21,014 bases of DNA from Eubacteriales bacterium (lineage in GTDB: Bacteria > Bacillota_A > Clostridia > Lachnospirales > Lachnospiraceae). The DNA is taken from assembly GCA_030533315.1 (NCBI GenBank), contig JAUNJL010000042.1, positions 1 through 21,014 on the forward strand, given 5' to 3'. Positions 14,147 to 21,014 of the stretch are shown piece by piece. A model generated the notes under the pieces. That model made no database searches. It saw only the letters and a list, made by a program, of their open reading frames with translations, and was not told where the DNA came from. Each line of letters starts with the position of its first letter. Position 1 is the stretch's first letter. A program made the translations under genes and the position numbers.

Positions 14147-15700
14147 TTAGGAGTTTGCCTCCGGGCTTTGTCCTCCTGCCATCATGAAGCCAAGCTGCTT
14201 CTCGTCCGCCCCCTTGCCGGGCACGCTTCCCACGATCTGGCCGCCAAAGATCACCTCGATCCTGTCGGAAAGGCTCATGATCTCATCCAGCTCGAAGGAT
14301 ACCAGAAGCACCGCCTTGTTTTTGTTCCTCTGTTCCACGATGTATCGGTGCACGAACTCAATGGCCCCCACGTCCAATCCACGGGTGGGATTTACAGCGA
14401 TGAGAAGATCGGAATCGTTGGTCACCTCCCGGGCGATGATCACCTTCTGCTGGTTTCCTCCCGAAAGATGCCCCGCCTTTCTCCCCGAGCAGCCGGAGGG
14501 ACGGATGTCAAACTTCTGGATCAGCTGCTCCGAATGCTTTTCGATGGCGTCCTTTTTCAGGATCCCGTTCCCGGAAAAGGGAGCCTTTCCGAAGTTTTGG
14601 AGGATCAGGTTCTCCGCCACGGTAAAATCCAGGACAAGGCCAAACTTCTGCCGGTCCTCGGGGATGCTGGTGACGCCCTTGTCAAAGATCTCCCTGGGCG
14701 TCCTGTTGAAGATATTCTCCCCGTGCATCAGAACCTGGCCGGACTCTCCCTTCCGAAGACCGGTGAGGATCTCCACCAGCTCCGTCTGTCCATTTCCATC
14801 CACGCCGGCCAGACCCACGATCTCCCCCTTGCGGACGGACAGGTTCAGCCCCTTCAGGATCTCCACGCCCCGGTAATCCTTTGCACGAAGCCCCTTCACC
14901 TCAAGGACGGCCTCTCCCGGCGTCATGTCCTTCTTTTCCACCCGAAACTCCACGTCCCGTCCCACCATCATGGCGGCAAGGGCGTTTTCATCCACCTCTC
15001 TCACGTCCACGGTGCCTATGTATTTTCCCTGACGGATGATGGTGCAGTAATCTGCCGCCGCCTTGATCTCCTTCAGCTTGTGGGTGATGAGGATCACGGA
15101 CTTTCCGTCCGCGGTGAGATTGTGGATGATGTCGATCAGCTCCCCGATCTCCTGCGGGGTGAGGGAGGCCGTAGGCTCGTCCAGGATCAAGTGCTGGGCG
15201 CCCCGGTACAGCACCTTCAGAATCTCCACCCTCTGCTGCATCCCCACGGAAATGTCCTCGATCCTGGCATCTGGATCCACCTTCAGATTGTACCTTTCCG
15301 ACAGCTCCATGATCTTGCTCCTGGCGGACCGGACGTCCACCACCAGCCCCTTTCTGGGCTCCGTCCCCAGAATGATGTTTTCCGTAACCGTAAAGGGCTG
15401 CACCAGCATAAAGTGCTGGTGCACCATACCGATCCCAAGCTCGATGGCCTTCTGGGGATTGTCGATGACGACCTCCCTCCCATCCACCGCTATGGTTCCG
15501 GACGTGGGCTGGAACAGCCCGTAGAGAGCGTTCATCAGCGTGCTTTTTCCCGCTCCGTTCTCCCCAAGGATGGCATGTACCTCACCCTTGTGGACCGTTA
15601 AATTAATGTGGTCATTGGCGACGAAATCACCGAATTTCTTGACGATGTCCTTCATCTGAATGGCCACGGTATTCATATCGGCGTTGCTGTGGTATTCCAC
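14147..15700 (-). CDS. nupO: nucleoside ABC transporter ATP-binding protein (double NBD, NupO-like)
   Basis: A 517-residue cytoplasmic ATPase with two nucleotide-binding domains, as in ribose- and BMP-type importers. Domain 1 has Walker A GENGAGKST (46-54), signature ISVGMQQRVEI (150-160) and Walker B LILDEPTASL (171-180). Domain 2 has a degenerate Walker A, GVDGNGQTE (299-307, Gln in place of Lys), a good LSGGNQQK signature and NPTRGLD. The family normally has one weak site, so this is expected. The GTG start at 15700 is supported by AAAGGAGG seven bases upstream. It energises uptake through the two permeases encoded downstream. It follows the radical activase gene by 57 bp within the operon. 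Confidence 0.94.
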   Translation of the reverse strand: MEYHSNADMNTVAIQMKDIVKKFGDFVANDHINLTVHKGEVHAILGENGAGKSTLMNALYGLFQPTSGTIAVDGREVVIDNPQKAIELGIGMVHQHFMLVQPFTVTENIILGTEPRKGLVVDVRSARSKIMELSERYNLKVDPDARIEDISVGMQQRVEILKVLYRGAQHLILDEPTASLTPQEIGELIDIIHNLTADGKSVILITHKLKEIKAAADYCTIIRQGKYIGTVDVREVDENALAAMMVGRDVEFRVEKKDMTPGEAVLEVKGLRAKDYRGVEILKGLNLSVRKGEIVGLAGVDGNGQTELVEILTGLRKGESGQVLMHGENIFNRTPREIFDKGVTSIPEDRQKFGLVLDFTVAENLILQNFGKAPFSGNGILKKDAIEKHSEQLIQKFDIRPSGCSGRKAGHLSGGNQQKVIIAREVTNDSDLLIAVNPTRGLDVGAIEFVHRYIVEQRNKNKAVLLVSFELDEIMSLSDRIEVIFGGQIVGSVPGKGADEKQLGFMMAGGQSPEANS

Positions 15701-15757
15701 TTCCCTACCTCCTTTGTCTTTTCCCCTGTCTCCTGGCGCCCTGCGGCCAGCGTCTCC

Positions 15758-16603
15758 TTAGAGGATCCGAATGTCCCGGATCCCCGCTTCCCTCACGATG
15801 CCTGCCAGCTCCTCCATCTGCCCGGCCTCCGGCACGGGAAAATGGGCATACTCCCTTCGCACCCCCATGGGCCTGTAGGAGATCAGCTTGTACCGGATAT
15901 CTCCCCGGTCCAGGTACTTGGCCCCCAGAGCTGCGGCCTCCCGCACCGTTTCCCGGAAGTCAAAAAGCCCGGGGACCACCACGGTCCGAATCTCGTACAG
16001 CTTTCCTCTCTCAGCCAGGGTGCGCAGATTCTTCAGGACCAGCCCGTTGTCCTCTCCCGTCACTCTCCGGTGATCCTCGCGCCCCCATGCCTTCACATCC
16101 AGCATCACGCCGTCCGTCACCTCCAGAAGCTGGGGATACAAGGAGAAGTCCAGCGTTCCATTGCTGTCCAGCAGCGTGCCAAGGCCCTCCTCCCTGCATT
16201 TTTCAAAGAGACTCTGGAGAAACTCCGGATAAAGGGTGCACTCCCCTCCGGAGACGGTGACGCCCCGGATATAGGGCATCTGCTTTTTGATGCGGTCAAA
16301 CACCTGATCCCGGTCCAGATACCAGATCCTGGGACTGCTCCCGTAGGGGCAGCCCCTGATGCAGGCGTCACAGGAAAGACATCTTTCGGGCTGGAACCGG
16401 ACCTGCCCCTCCTGCATGGACAAGGCCTGCCCCGGACATCCCTGGATGCAGGCCCCACAGTTCCTGCAGAGATTCCTGGTCTCCGGGTTATGACAGTAGA
16501 GGCAGTTAAAATTACACCCCTGGAGGAACACCGCCGTCCGGTTCCCCGGACCGTCCACGGCGCTGAAGGGAATGATCTTATTTACCGGTACTTTTTCCTT
16601 CAT
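15758..16603 (-). CDS. yjjW: glycyl radical enzyme activase (YjjW family, radical SAM)
   Basis: A 281-residue radical SAM enzyme that should use S-adenosylmethionine and a [4Fe-4S] cluster to install the glycyl radical on its partner. The radical SAM cluster motif is CNFNCLYC (C30, C34, C37). Two ferredoxin-type cluster motifs follow at C46-C56 and C75-C85, each CxxCxxCxxxC. VSGGECTLYP and the later LDVKAWGREDH match glycyl radical activases with an inserted two-cluster domain. It starts 6 bases after the stop of the glycyl radical enzyme gene, so the pair is tightly coupled. The YjjW call rests on this partner and the extra-cluster architecture. Activases of other glycyl radical enzymes share the layout, but their partners differ. 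Confidence 0.9.
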   Translation of the reverse strand: MKEKVPVNKIIPFSAVDGPGNRTAVFLQGCNFNCLYCHNPETRNLCRNCGACIQGCPGQALSMQEGQVRFQPERCLSCDACIRGCPYGSSPRIWYLDRDQVFDRIKKQMPYIRGVTVSGGECTLYPEFLQSLFEKCREEGLGTLLDSNGTLDFSLYPQLLEVTDGVMLDVKAWGREDHRRVTGEDNGLVLKNLRTLAERGKLYEIRTVVVPGLFDFRETVREAAALGAKYLDRGDIRYKLISYRPMGVRREYAHFPVPEAGQMEELAGIVREAGIRDIRIL

Positions 16604-16609
16604 GCCCTC

Positions 16610-18154
16610 TTACCGCACCTTCCTTTCCAGGATCCGGCTGTTGTGCTTTGCCCCCATTCCAAGGGCGGTGGTGTCCTGAAGGACGTTCTCTCCCCGCTCC
16701 AGCTTCTCGATCTCGGAGCGCTTCACCAGATAGCCCGTAATGCGGATCACGTCGCTGTCAGCGGCGTAGAAGGACAGGTAGCGGATCCCTTCGGCAAAGG
16801 AGCCCTTGATGATATCCAGAAGAAACTCCGGGTTTTTGTGAGCCGTGGTGTCGATGGGGAAGATGTCTCCCGTTCCTGACGGGAAATATTTATGGAATTT
16901 CTCACAATGGCGAAGATGGTCGATCAGCTCCTCCGGCTCCTCCCCGATGGGGATCCTGGTGCCTGGGGAGATGCCGTTGTCACTGTCAATGCCCACCTGG
17001 GCGTGCAGGAGGAAATGTCCGTCTGTGGCCTCGCAGTAAGGATTCACATGGTTCTGGTTAAAGGCCTCGATCTCCTCCATAATCTCCACTCCCAGCTGGT
17101 CTGCCTCCTGGTCGCGGCCGTAGCGCAGAGATTTTCCCTCTTTTTCCATGAGGAGGTTGACGCACTCCGCCATACCCACCATGCCAAACATGGCGGTGAA
17201 GCGGTCACGGTGGATGAAGCCCTCCTTTGCCAGGAAGTTGTTCTCAAAGAATCCGCTTTCCTCCACCTCAAACCGGATCCTTGCATCCATGTAGTCCGCC
17301 ATGACCTGACACACATAAGGCAGCTGGTTTTCCTTGAAGTCCTTGATGTCCTTGGAACGCTTTGCAATGTTGCCCAGGATCAGACGGCAGAGAGTGTAGG
17401 AGCCTCCGCCCAGCTTCAGTCCATTGTAGCAGCTGGCGATCACGTATTCCTGTCCCAGCTCTCCCCGAAACATTTTGTGGTTGGCAAAGCTGGGCTTTGC
17501 GCTGTGAAGAGCCGCATCAATACCAAGAAGGGCAAACTCATCGGAGGTGAGCTCCGGATCATATTTCATGGTAAGGTTGGGCACCGCATGTTCCAGCTCC
17601 GCCTCGGCCTCCAGGATCAGTCTCCCCGCCTTTGTGTCCAGAGGGCCCACGTTGGCATGGGAAAAGGAATCCAGGATGGTGCGGTCCATATGGATCAGGA
17701 ACAGCTTTATCATCTTCTTCGCCTGCTCCTCCTCCACGCCGTCCATAAAGGGCTCCAAAAGCTCATCCAAAGCGCCCACGTACACCGGGAAATTGGTGAC
17801 GCTGGGAACATGCTTGTAAAAGATCAGAAGGGCGTTCAAGGCCTCGTAAAGATCCTTCGGAGGCTCCAGCTGCAGGAAGGCGCTGCCCTCCTTCATAAAC
17901 TTCTGATAATCCGGGATAATGTACCGGGGACGAAGGGGCGCATGTCCCTCGGAAAGATCACAGATACACTTCGTCTCTATGGTCTGATCCAAAAGCTGGC
18001 TCAGCCCTTCCGGCAGATCCACCACCTCCAGAAGGGAATCTGCCAGGTTCGCCATGGTCGCCACCTTCTGCTCATGTGTGAGCACAGGGCTTTTTACGGT
18101 ATCCAACATCTGTTCCCGAGTCCTGTTTACTCGATTCATATCAATTTCTCTCAT
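16610..18154 (-). CDS. yjjI: YjjI-family glycine radical enzyme of unknown reaction
   Basis: A 514-residue protein, very near the length of E. coli YjjI and much shorter than pyruvate formate-lyase-type enzymes (about 750-850 residues). The C-terminal radical loop reads RITGYLVKRSEIEKL, with Gly474 the predicted radical site. ASCYNGLKLGGGSYTLCRL (C242) and FANHKMFRGELG are other conserved-looking stretches; C242 is a candidate thiyl residue, by inference only. ATG at 18154 has AAAGGAG nine bases upstream; the longer frame to 18247 is unsupported. It sits between the BMP binding protein and the nucleoside ABC ATPase, with its activase immediately downstream. The family reaction is not known to me. 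Context suggests a nucleoside, nucleobase or pentose-derived substrate. It should work only without oxygen. Confidence 0.9.
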   Translation of the reverse strand: MREIDMNRVNRTREQMLDTVKSPVLTHEQKVATMANLADSLLEVVDLPEGLSQLLDQTIETKCICDLSEGHAPLRPRYIIPDYQKFMKEGSAFLQLEPPKDLYEALNALLIFYKHVPSVTNFPVYVGALDELLEPFMDGVEEEQAKKMIKLFLIHMDRTILDSFSHANVGPLDTKAGRLILEAEAELEHAVPNLTMKYDPELTSDEFALLGIDAALHSAKPSFANHKMFRGELGQEYVIASCYNGLKLGGGSYTLCRLILGNIAKRSKDIKDFKENQLPYVCQVMADYMDARIRFEVEESGFFENNFLAKEGFIHRDRFTAMFGMVGMAECVNLLMEKEGKSLRYGRDQEADQLGVEIMEEIEAFNQNHVNPYCEATDGHFLLHAQVGIDSDNGISPGTRIPIGEEPEELIDHLRHCEKFHKYFPSGTGDIFPIDTTAHKNPEFLLDIIKGSFAEGIRYLSFYAADSDVIRITGYLVKRSEIEKLERGENVLQDTTALGMGAKHNSRILERKVR

Positions 18155-18280
18155 CGTATTCTTCTCCTTTGCAAAAAACGGGCCCCCTTCTTTTTCTTTA
18201 CTCCCCCTTTCCTGGAAATAGCCTGAAAAAGGCGGCGGCCGCAGCATCTACAGGTTACGGTCCATATGTGTGTACACAGT

Positions 18281-18310
18281 AGAAATAGGGCAGAGCAAAA
18301 CGCTCTGCCC
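18281..18310 (-). terminator. intra-operon hairpin after the BMP binding protein, probable partial terminator
   Basis: The transcript forms a perfect 9-bp stem GGGCAGAGC/GCTCTGCCC (plus arms 18288-18296 and 18302-18310) with a five-base loop. The following TATTTCT is only partly T-rich, so termination should be incomplete. Such hairpins after binding-protein genes usually protect the upstream message and lower expression of downstream genes. Confidence 0.6.
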
Positions 18311-18343
18311 AAAAGTGACTCCCAAAGGGAGGTTTCGTATCGA

Positions 18344-19366
18344 TCACTCAGCCAACTGGTAAACGTCGCCGTGAGCAGCCTCGAAGGCTTCCTTGTCCTT
18401 GGGAACCTCAACCTCGCCGGCAATGATCTTCTCCTTTACTTCATTGACCTTATCCAGAACCTCCTGGTCAAGGTTGTCCACCGTAGGCGCCAGGTCAACG
18501 CCCGCATCTGCCAGGGTGTAGGTCTTGATGCCGCTCTCCACGCTGCCTTCCACAACTGCCTTCACCTCATCGTAGCAGGCATTGTCCACCCGCTTCATGG
18601 CGGAGGTCAGGATGGTATCGGGAGCTACCGCACTCTGGTCGGAGTCCACGCCGATGGCCCAGATCCCGGCTTCCTTGCAGGCATCGATCACTCCAAGGCC
18701 CGTGCCTCCTGCAGCATGGAAGATCACGTCCGCCCCGTCTGCGATCATGTTGTTGGCCGCCGTCTTTCCGGCCGCGGTGTCTGCAAAGCTGTTTGCGTTT
18801 GTCTGAAGGACAGTCACATCCGGGTTTGCGTCCAGAGCGCCCGCACAATAGCCGTAGCCAAACTCATTCATGGTGTCCGTGGACATTCCAAGAACGAAGC
18901 CGATGGTATCACTTTCGGTGGTGAGACCAGCCACATAGCCCACCAGGTAGGACGCCTGTGCCTGCTCAAACATCAGACAGGTAACGTTATCCAGATCGGA
19001 GCAGCTTGTGTCGTCAACGATGGCGAACTTCTGGTCCGGATTTGCCTCTGCCTCTTCTCTCAAGGCGTCGGCAAGCTGATAGCCGATGCAGATGATCATG
19101 TCATATTCCTCGTCGATGAAGGTCTCGATGTTGGGAATATAGTCAGCATCCGTGGATGACTCCAGATAGTTTGCCTCAATCCCGAAGTCCTCCTGAGCTC
19201 TCTGCAGCCCTTCCCATGCGGACTGGTTGAAGGAACCGTCATTGACGCCTCCCACGTCCGTCACGATACCAACCTTGATATCGGACCCGTCCTCTGCGTA
19301 AACCGCAGGCGCTGCGGAAAGGACCATCCCTGCTGCCAGAACTGCTGCCACTACTCTTCTCTTCAT
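18344..19366 (-). CDS. BMP-family nucleoside-binding protein (no lipobox)
   Basis: A 340-residue periplasmic-binding-fold protein that should capture nucleosides outside the cell and hand them to the ABC importer encoded downstream. VGIVTDVGGVNDGSFNQSAWEGL, IICIGYQLADAL, FAIVDDTSC, ASYLVGYVAG and FHAAGGTGLGVIDA are hallmark BMP/PnrA/NupN segments. A signal peptide is clear (residues 1-24, RR then a hydrophobic core, ending AVYA before ED), but there is no Cys at the end, so signal peptidase I rather than lipoprotein processing is predicted. This is unusual for a Gram-positive binding protein. AAAGGAGG lies nine bases before the ATG, so a misplaced start does not explain it. It is 30 bp after udp. 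Confidence 0.93.
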   Translation of the reverse strand: MKRRVVAAVLAAGMVLSAAPAVYAEDGSDIKVGIVTDVGGVNDGSFNQSAWEGLQRAQEDFGIEANYLESSTDADYIPNIETFIDEEYDMIICIGYQLADALREEAEANPDQKFAIVDDTSCSDLDNVTCLMFEQAQASYLVGYVAGLTTESDTIGFVLGMSTDTMNEFGYGYCAGALDANPDVTVLQTNANSFADTAAGKTAANNMIADGADVIFHAAGGTGLGVIDACKEAGIWAIGVDSDQSAVAPDTILTSAMKRVDNACYDEVKAVVEGSVESGIKTYTLADAGVDLAPTVDNLDQEVLDKVNEVKEKIIAGEVEVPKDKEAFEAAHGDVYQLAE

Positions 19367-19396
19367 GTTTTAGTGCCTCCTTTATGTGCTTTTTTA

Positions 19397-20197
19397 TTAT
19401 ACCGGCGCACCGGTCGTTGCCTTAGCCTTGTCTTTTCGGATCAGGATCCTCACTGCCTCCACGGCCGTTCGGATCGCCCCGTCCGTGTCGTGAACCTGCT
19501 TGTTCTCCAGGCCCGCCTTCTCCCTCTCCTGGTTTGCGATCACCAAAAAGCAGGAGCCCACCCGAACCCGCAGGCAGCTGCCCACCACAAACATGGCAGC
19601 AGACTCCATCTCCGATGCGAGGGCCCCGCACTTGATCCATGCGTCCCATTTGTTCAGAAGCTCGTAGCCCACCGGCTTCTTCTCCGGCTCATGCTGACCG
19701 TAAAAGGCATCCTTGCACTGGACCACCCCCACGTGATGGGAAAAGCCCAGTCCCTCGGCCGCCTCCGTCAAAGCGTTCACCACACCCACGTCCGCCACGG
19801 CGGGAAACTCGATAGGCGCATACTCCTTGCTGGTGCCCTCCATGCGGATGGCGCCGCTGGCGATGACGATGTCTCCTCCCACCACCTCAAGCTGCATCCC
19901 CCCGCAGGTGCCGATACGAACGAAGGTGTCCGCTCCGCACCGAAAAAGCTCCTCCATGGCGATGGACGCAGAAGCGCCTCCGATCCCGGTGGAGGTCACG
20001 CTCACCTTCTCTCCCTCCAGATAGCCGGTGTAGGTGACAAACTCCCTGCTGTCGGCTATGAGCACAGCATCCTCCAGATATTCTGCGATCTTGGCACACC
20101 GCTTGGGATCTCCGGGCATGATCACATACCGCCCCACGTCCCCCGGCCTCGTCTGAACATGATACTGGGCCCCTGAGCCCTCTGTATAATCGATCAT
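19397..20197 (-). CDS. udp: uridine phosphorylase-like nucleoside phosphorylase
   Basis: A 266-residue enzyme of the hexameric nucleoside phosphorylase family, cleaving uridine with phosphate to uracil and ribose-1-phosphate. VIMPGDPKR (phosphate site), [44 protein letters not shown] and EMESAAMF (196-203) are diagnostic. At 167-169 it reads GQH. The E. coli uracil-recognition pair Gln-x-Arg keeps the Gln, but the Arg is not evident, so base preference is not certain. ATG at 20197 has AAAGGAGAAAGGA upstream and is preferred to the ATG at 20242. It follows udk after a 114-bp gap and precedes the binding protein by 30 bp. Confidence 0.9.
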   Translation of the reverse strand: MIDYTEGSGAQYHVQTRPGDVGRYVIMPGDPKRCAKIAEYLEDAVLIADSREFVTYTGYLEGEKVSVTSTGIGGASASIAMEELFRCGADTFVRIGTCGGMQLEVVGGDIVIASGAIRMEGTSKEYAPIEFPAVADVGVVNALTEAAEGLGFSHHVGVVQCKDAFYGQHEPEKKPVGYELLNKWDAWIKCGALASEMESAAMFVVGSCLRVRVGSCFLVIANQEREKAGLENKQVHDTDGAIRTAVEAVRILIRKDKAKATTGAPV

Positions 20198-20311
20198 CTT
20201 CCTTTCTCCTTTGCATATTCTTGTTCCATCAGGCGGATACAAAGCTCCGCCGCAGCCCTGATCCGGGCCCTCCCGCCTGAGACAGGCAATCCTCCAAGGG
20301 GCGGGACATGT

Positions 20312-20929
20312 TTATTCGGATAAATGCCGCAGGATATAATTTTGAAGCATCTCCATGGCCACCTGATTGTAGCCTCCCTCCGGGATGATGATGTTTGCGT
20401 TCTTCCTGCTGGGCTCCACAAAGCGCTCATACATGGGCTTGACCGTGTTGGTATACTGGCTGATCACGGACTCCAGGCTCCTGGCCCTCTCCATCACGTC
20501 CCTCTGGATGCGGCGGATCAGCCGGATATCTGCGTCAGTGTCCACAAAAACCCGCACGTCCATCATCTCACAAAGTTCCTTGTTCTCGAAGATCAGGATC
20601 CCCTCCACGATCACCACCTCACCGGGCATCACCGTGGTGGTGTCCTTGCTCCGGTTGTGGACCTTGTAATCGTAGATGGGACACTGGACGGGCCTGCCCG
20701 CCTTCAGCTCCCTCAGATGCCGGATCATCAGTTCCGTGTCAAAGGCGTTGGGGTGGTCATAATTCAGACTCTTCCTCTCCTCCAAGGCCATGTCGTCGTG
20801 AGCCTTGTAATAGTTGTCATGCTTTACCACGGTCACATGCTCCTGAAACTGAGCCGCGATCCGGTTTGTCAACGTCGTCTTTCCGCTGCCGGAGCCGCCG
20901 GCAATCCCTATGACCAGTACCTTACTCAT
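20312..20929 (-). CDS. udk: uridine kinase
   Basis: A 205-residue cytoplasmic kinase phosphorylating uridine and cytidine to UMP and CMP. The P-loop GGSGSGKTT occupies 11-19, NYDHPNAFD and the PIYDYKVHNR segment are typical, and the C-terminal YNQVAMEMLQ fits the family and usual length. ATG at 20929 gives the canonical N-terminus (MSKVLVIGIAGG). Its SD is poor (AAGGGG and GGGGAA only), whereas the frame open to 21010 would run through the promoter. It is the first gene of the nucleoside operon, so imported pyrimidine nucleosides can be salvaged by Udk or broken down by Udp. Confidence 0.95.
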   Translation of the reverse strand: MSKVLVIGIAGGSGSGKTTLTNRIAAQFQEHVTVVKHDNYYKAHDDMALEERKSLNYDHPNAFDTELMIRHLRELKAGRPVQCPIYDYKVHNRSKDTTTVMPGEVVIVEGILIFENKELCEMMDVRVFVDTDADIRLIRRIQRDVMERARSLESVISQYTNTVKPMYERFVEPSRKNANIIIPEGGYNQVAMEMLQNYILRHLSE

Positions 20930-20955
20930 TTCCCCAAGTCCCCTTCTGATGGTGG

Positions 20956-20981
20956 AATATTTTATCACTGATAAGAATATT
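20956..20981. promoter_or_regulatory. operator-like palindrome overlapping the nucleoside-operon promoter
   Basis: The plus strand has a perfect inverted repeat TTATCA-C-TGATAA (20962-20974). It is flanked on each side by AATATT (20956-20961 and 20976-20981), making an almost perfect 26-bp palindrome. It covers the expected transcription start and touches the -10 hexamer, the classic place for a repressor. No regulator gene is in the window. Confidence 0.55.
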
Positions 20982-21006
20982 GTAACATTTTTTCCAAAAA
21001 TAGCAA
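20979..21006 (-). promoter_or_regulatory. sigma-A promoter of the nucleoside operon
   Basis: Minus-strand TTGCTA (21001-21006), 16-bp AT-rich spacer, TACAAT (20979-20984). It lies about 50 bp before udk and is the only convincing promoter found upstream of the ten genes that follow in the same direction. Confidence 0.7.
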
Positions 21007-21014
21007 CCATTTTT

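Noticed and set aside
14006..15601. 531-codon open frame on the plus strand
   Set aside because: Antisense to the ABC ATPase gene, which has clear motifs. The translation is His/Leu-rich and shows no family features.
18269..18278. TGTGTACACA palindrome upstream of yjjI
   Set aside because: Only 10 bp, without a promoter beside it. It is too short to call an operator.
20194..20311. Possible small ORF between udk and udp whose TGA overlaps the udp ATG
   Set aside because: The translated tail ([20 protein letters not shown]) looks protein-like, but no start codon with a usable SD was found and it matches no family I recognise.
1..21014. CRISPR array, tRNA, rRNA, transposase or prophage genes
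   Set aside because: No regularly spaced repeats with unique spacers, no conserved RNA gene sequence, and no mobile-element protein was seen on either strand.

Overview
The window reads as one contiguous stretch of a spore-forming, Gram-positive anaerobe of the class Clostridia, most likely a Lachnospiraceae-type gut bacterium. The basis is a fairly GC-rich genome with strong AAGGAGG-type ribosome binding sites, an SpmA homologue, an ECF sigma factor paired with a DUF4179 protein, a BMP-type nucleoside ABC importer and an oxygen-sensitive glycyl radical enzyme. This is inference from gene content, not a taxonomic match. All 19 genes called lie on the minus strand, so transcription runs from high to low coordinates. 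Where an ORF could start at several codons, the start was chosen by its Shine-Dalgarno (SD) sequence.

Region A (about 21000 down to 9755) looks like one 11-kb nucleoside operon. A sigma-A promoter (TTGCTA, 16 bp, TACAAT) overlaps a long palindrome that looks like an operator. The order is uridine kinase, uridine phosphorylase, BMP substrate-binding protein, YjjI-type glycyl radical enzyme, its YjjW-type activase, nucleoside ABC ATPase, two permeases, a 60-aa ORF, adenosine deaminase and purine nucleoside phosphorylase. A strong terminator closes it. The importer brings nucleosides in, Udk phosphorylates pyrimidine nucleosides, and Udp, Ada and PunA release bases and ribose-1-phosphate. The glycyl radical enzyme is of unknown reaction and sits inside the transporter operon. 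E. coli also keeps yjjI-yjjW beside the deo nucleoside genes. This is the best candidate here for an undescribed system.

Region B (9674 to 8927) holds a lone spmA with its own terminator and no spmB next to it. Region C (8859 to 2276) starts at a good sigma-A promoter and carries a 73-aa CxxC protein, a c-di-GMP phosphodiesterase with a degenerate GGDEF domain, a membrane diguanylate cyclase with an extended -10 promoter just upstream, an ArsC/Spx-family protein and pyruvate kinase, ending in a terminator. Region D (2269 to 103) is an ECF sigma factor and DUF4179 protein, overlapping by 29 bp, behind a probable autoregulated ECF promoter. A sigma-A promoter at 28-57 points out of the window.

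Two tandem-repeat arrays deserve attention. An 18-bp array lies at the sigma/DUF4179 junction. A 63-bp hairpin-plus-SD array lies between the ABC ATPase and the first permease. In both, the unit length is a multiple of three, the reading frame stays open, and each copy carries a purine-rich SD-like stretch just before a start codon. No rRNA, tRNA, CRISPR array, transposase or prophage gene was seen, and no gene-free stretch longer than about 300 bases remains.
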